Assembly: GCA_934359535.1 (NCBI GenBank)
Contig: CAKRLN010000031.1
Location: 1-14,375, forward strand
Direction of reading: 5' to 3'
Length of the DNA: 14,375 nucleotides
Source of the DNA: an uncultured Lachnospiraceae bacterium
Lineage (GTDB): Bacteria > Bacillota > Clostridia > Lachnospirales > Lachnospiraceae
The translations under genes were made by a program, and so were the position numbers. Shown one piece after another: positions 13,420 to 14,375 of the stretch (within the stretch, counting starts at the first letter, position 1; every line of letters starts with the position of its first letter). Below the pieces are notes generated by a model, which was given only the letters and a program-made list of their open reading frames with translations, had not been told where the DNA came from and did not search any database.

Positions 13420-14175
13420 ATGGATAAAAACACTTTTCTAATGATGAATGACCTAATCTATGATCTGTATCTATGTACAGACATCAATGACCTGAAGCAT
13501 AATTTTTTAACAAGACTGCGTTTCCTTGTGCCATGCAGCTATGTTACAATTCTGCTTCCAGATCCAGACAATTCAGACCTTTTTTCCCCAGTCTATATCC
13601 CGGAATCCTTCAAGTCCGCAGAAGAACGCTATCTTGCTTCCATCCATGAGGATAAGCTTCTCTGGAATTGCTACTCGAAAGAACCGAATCTCATGCGTGA
13701 AAGCGATCTGCTTCCAGATGAAGTCCGGCTGAATTCAAAGCTCTATACCGAATGCTATAAAGGCTTTGATATTTATGACAGCTTACAATACACCAGTGCC
13801 AAAAACCATATTTTTCTCGGAGTACTCACCCTGTTTCGCACAAAGGCAGAAGGTCCGTTTACGGAAGAAGAGCTGTTTCTTATGAATGCACTCGGACTGC
13901 ATTTTAATACGGTGTTATACCAGATCCGCTATGAGGCGCCGACAGCCTCCACTCCGAAAAAAGATACCGCTGCGTTCTGCAGGGCTTTTCAGCTTACAAA
14001 AAAGGAATCCGAAATTCTATCCCAGCTCCTTTCCTTCCAAAGCGGGGAAGAAATCTCCGATTCCCTTTCCATTACCTTAAACACCTTTCAAAAACACCTG
14101 CAGAATATCTTCCGGAAAACCAATACAGCCTCCAAATGGGAGCTGCTTCGTGCCGTACATACATCTTCATTCTGA
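13420..14175 (+). CDS. LuxR-type (helix-turn-helix) transcriptional regulator
   Basis: A 251-residue protein. The C-terminal 60 residues (about 188-248: FQLTKKESEILSQLL ... EEISDSLSITLNTFQKHLQNIFRKTNTASKWELLRAV) follow the LuxR/FixJ HTH pattern of LT-E-EIL, EI-L-IS-T-K-H-NI-K. The N-terminal 170 residues look like a GAF-type sensory domain by pattern (CSYVTILLPDPD, IFLGVLTLFRTK, FTEEELFLMNALGLHFNTVLY), a weaker call; no receiver domain is evident. The start at 13420 is chosen for the AAAAAGGAG site upstream; the frame stays open upstream without any site. It diverges from the NhaC-like operon, its likely target. Its last 9 bases overlap the convergent nuclease gene. Confidence 0.82.
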   Translation: MDKNTFLMMNDLIYDLYLCTDINDLKHNFLTRLRFLVPCSYVTILLPDPDNSDLFSPVYIPESFKSAEERYLASIHEDKLLWNCYSKEPNLMRESDLLPDEVRLNSKLYTECYKGFDIYDSLQYTSAKNHIFLGVLTLFRTKAEGPFTEEELFLMNALGLHFNTVLYQIRYEAPTASTPKKDTAAFCRAFQLTKKESEILSQLLSFQSGEEISDSLSITLNTFQKHLQNIFRKTNTASKWELLRAVHTSSF

Positions 14176-14375
14176 CTGATCCTGCTGTACCTGCTCTATC
14201 ATACAGGTGTGTTTCTTTTTTTCTTCCGCATTACTGCTATAATTGATCCCCACCAATAAGATCTTATTCGGATAATCAGATAATGCACCATGATATCTGC
14301 GATCTTTCATCTGCTGTATTGCGGTATCCGCCGACTTATTATATTTTAATTCTATAATCATTGCCGGTCTGTCTC
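14167..14375 (-). CDS. AAA-ATPase-like / PD-(D/E)XK nuclease family protein, C-terminal part
   Basis: The last 69 codons of a gene that enters from the right edge. The segment RPAMIIELKYNKSADTAI...QMKDRRYHGAL, followed by NKILLVGINYSSNAEEKKKHTCMIE, matches the C-terminal nuclease domain (DUF1703 type) of the large AAA-ATPase-like proteins that are abundant in gut Clostridia and Bacteroidetes. The E-L-K of the PD-(D/E)XK core is visible; the upstream Asp and the ATPase domain lie outside the window. These proteins are often present in many copies and are suspected of roles in mobility or defence, without firm evidence. The frame is open to the window edge, so the apparent ATG at 14361 is internal. 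Confidence 0.82.
   Translation of the reverse strand, partial: DRPAMIIELKYNKSADTAIQQMKDRRYHGALSDYPNKILLVGINYSSNAEEKKKHTCMIEQVQQDQSE

Overview
The window looks like a chromosomal segment of a low- to mid-GC Firmicute, most likely a gut-type Lachnospiraceae (Clostridia). The reasons are strong AGGAGG-type ribosome binding sites on almost every gene, the protein families present (clostridial-type deacetylase, cytidylate-kinase-like protein, LpdD-type decarboxylase subunit, DUF1703-type nuclease) and the cdsA-uppS-frr-pyrH core cluster. The species assignment is inference. All genes except two regulators are on the minus strand. I see no tRNA, rRNA, CRISPR array, insertion sequence or phage gene.

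Region 1 (1-4152, minus) is a cell-envelope and translation cluster. In transcription order it reads: a membrane-anchored polysaccharide-deacetylase-like protein, a bactofilin, pyrH (UMP kinase), frr (ribosome recycling factor), an intrinsic terminator, uppS (undecaprenyl diphosphate synthase) and the start of cdsA. The first four genes are separated by only 13-17 bases and have two candidate promoters upstream. The deacetylase has lost two of the expected metal ligands.

Region 2 (4180-5136) holds a LacX-type aldose 1-epimerase with its own near-consensus promoter.

Region 3 (5144-8580) is a UbiD / UbiX / LpdD non-oxidative aromatic-acid decarboxylase operon, divergent from a LysR-type regulator. 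The 140-base intergenic region has textbook LysR architecture: a T-N11-A palindrome centred near -64 and a second half-conserved box near -44 of the predicted decarboxylase promoter, 21 bases apart. UbiX makes prenylated FMN, LpdD is thought to help load or mature it, and UbiD uses it to decarboxylate a (hydroxy)aromatic acid. The substrate cannot be read from sequence.

Region 4 (8614-14175) is a probable catabolic operon: an NhaC-family transporter, a YtcJ-type metal-dependent amidohydrolase, a cytidylate-kinase-like protein and an N-carbamoylputrescine-amidase-like nitrilase family member. It diverges from a LuxR-type regulator. The transporter mRNA leader carries a 17-bp hairpin directly before the ribosome binding site. 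The transporter, two C-N hydrolases, kinase and private regulator form the best candidate for an undescribed system here.

Region 5 (14167-14375) is the C-terminal end of an AAA-ATPase/PD-(D/E)XK nuclease family protein that converges on, and overlaps by 9 bases, the LuxR-type gene.
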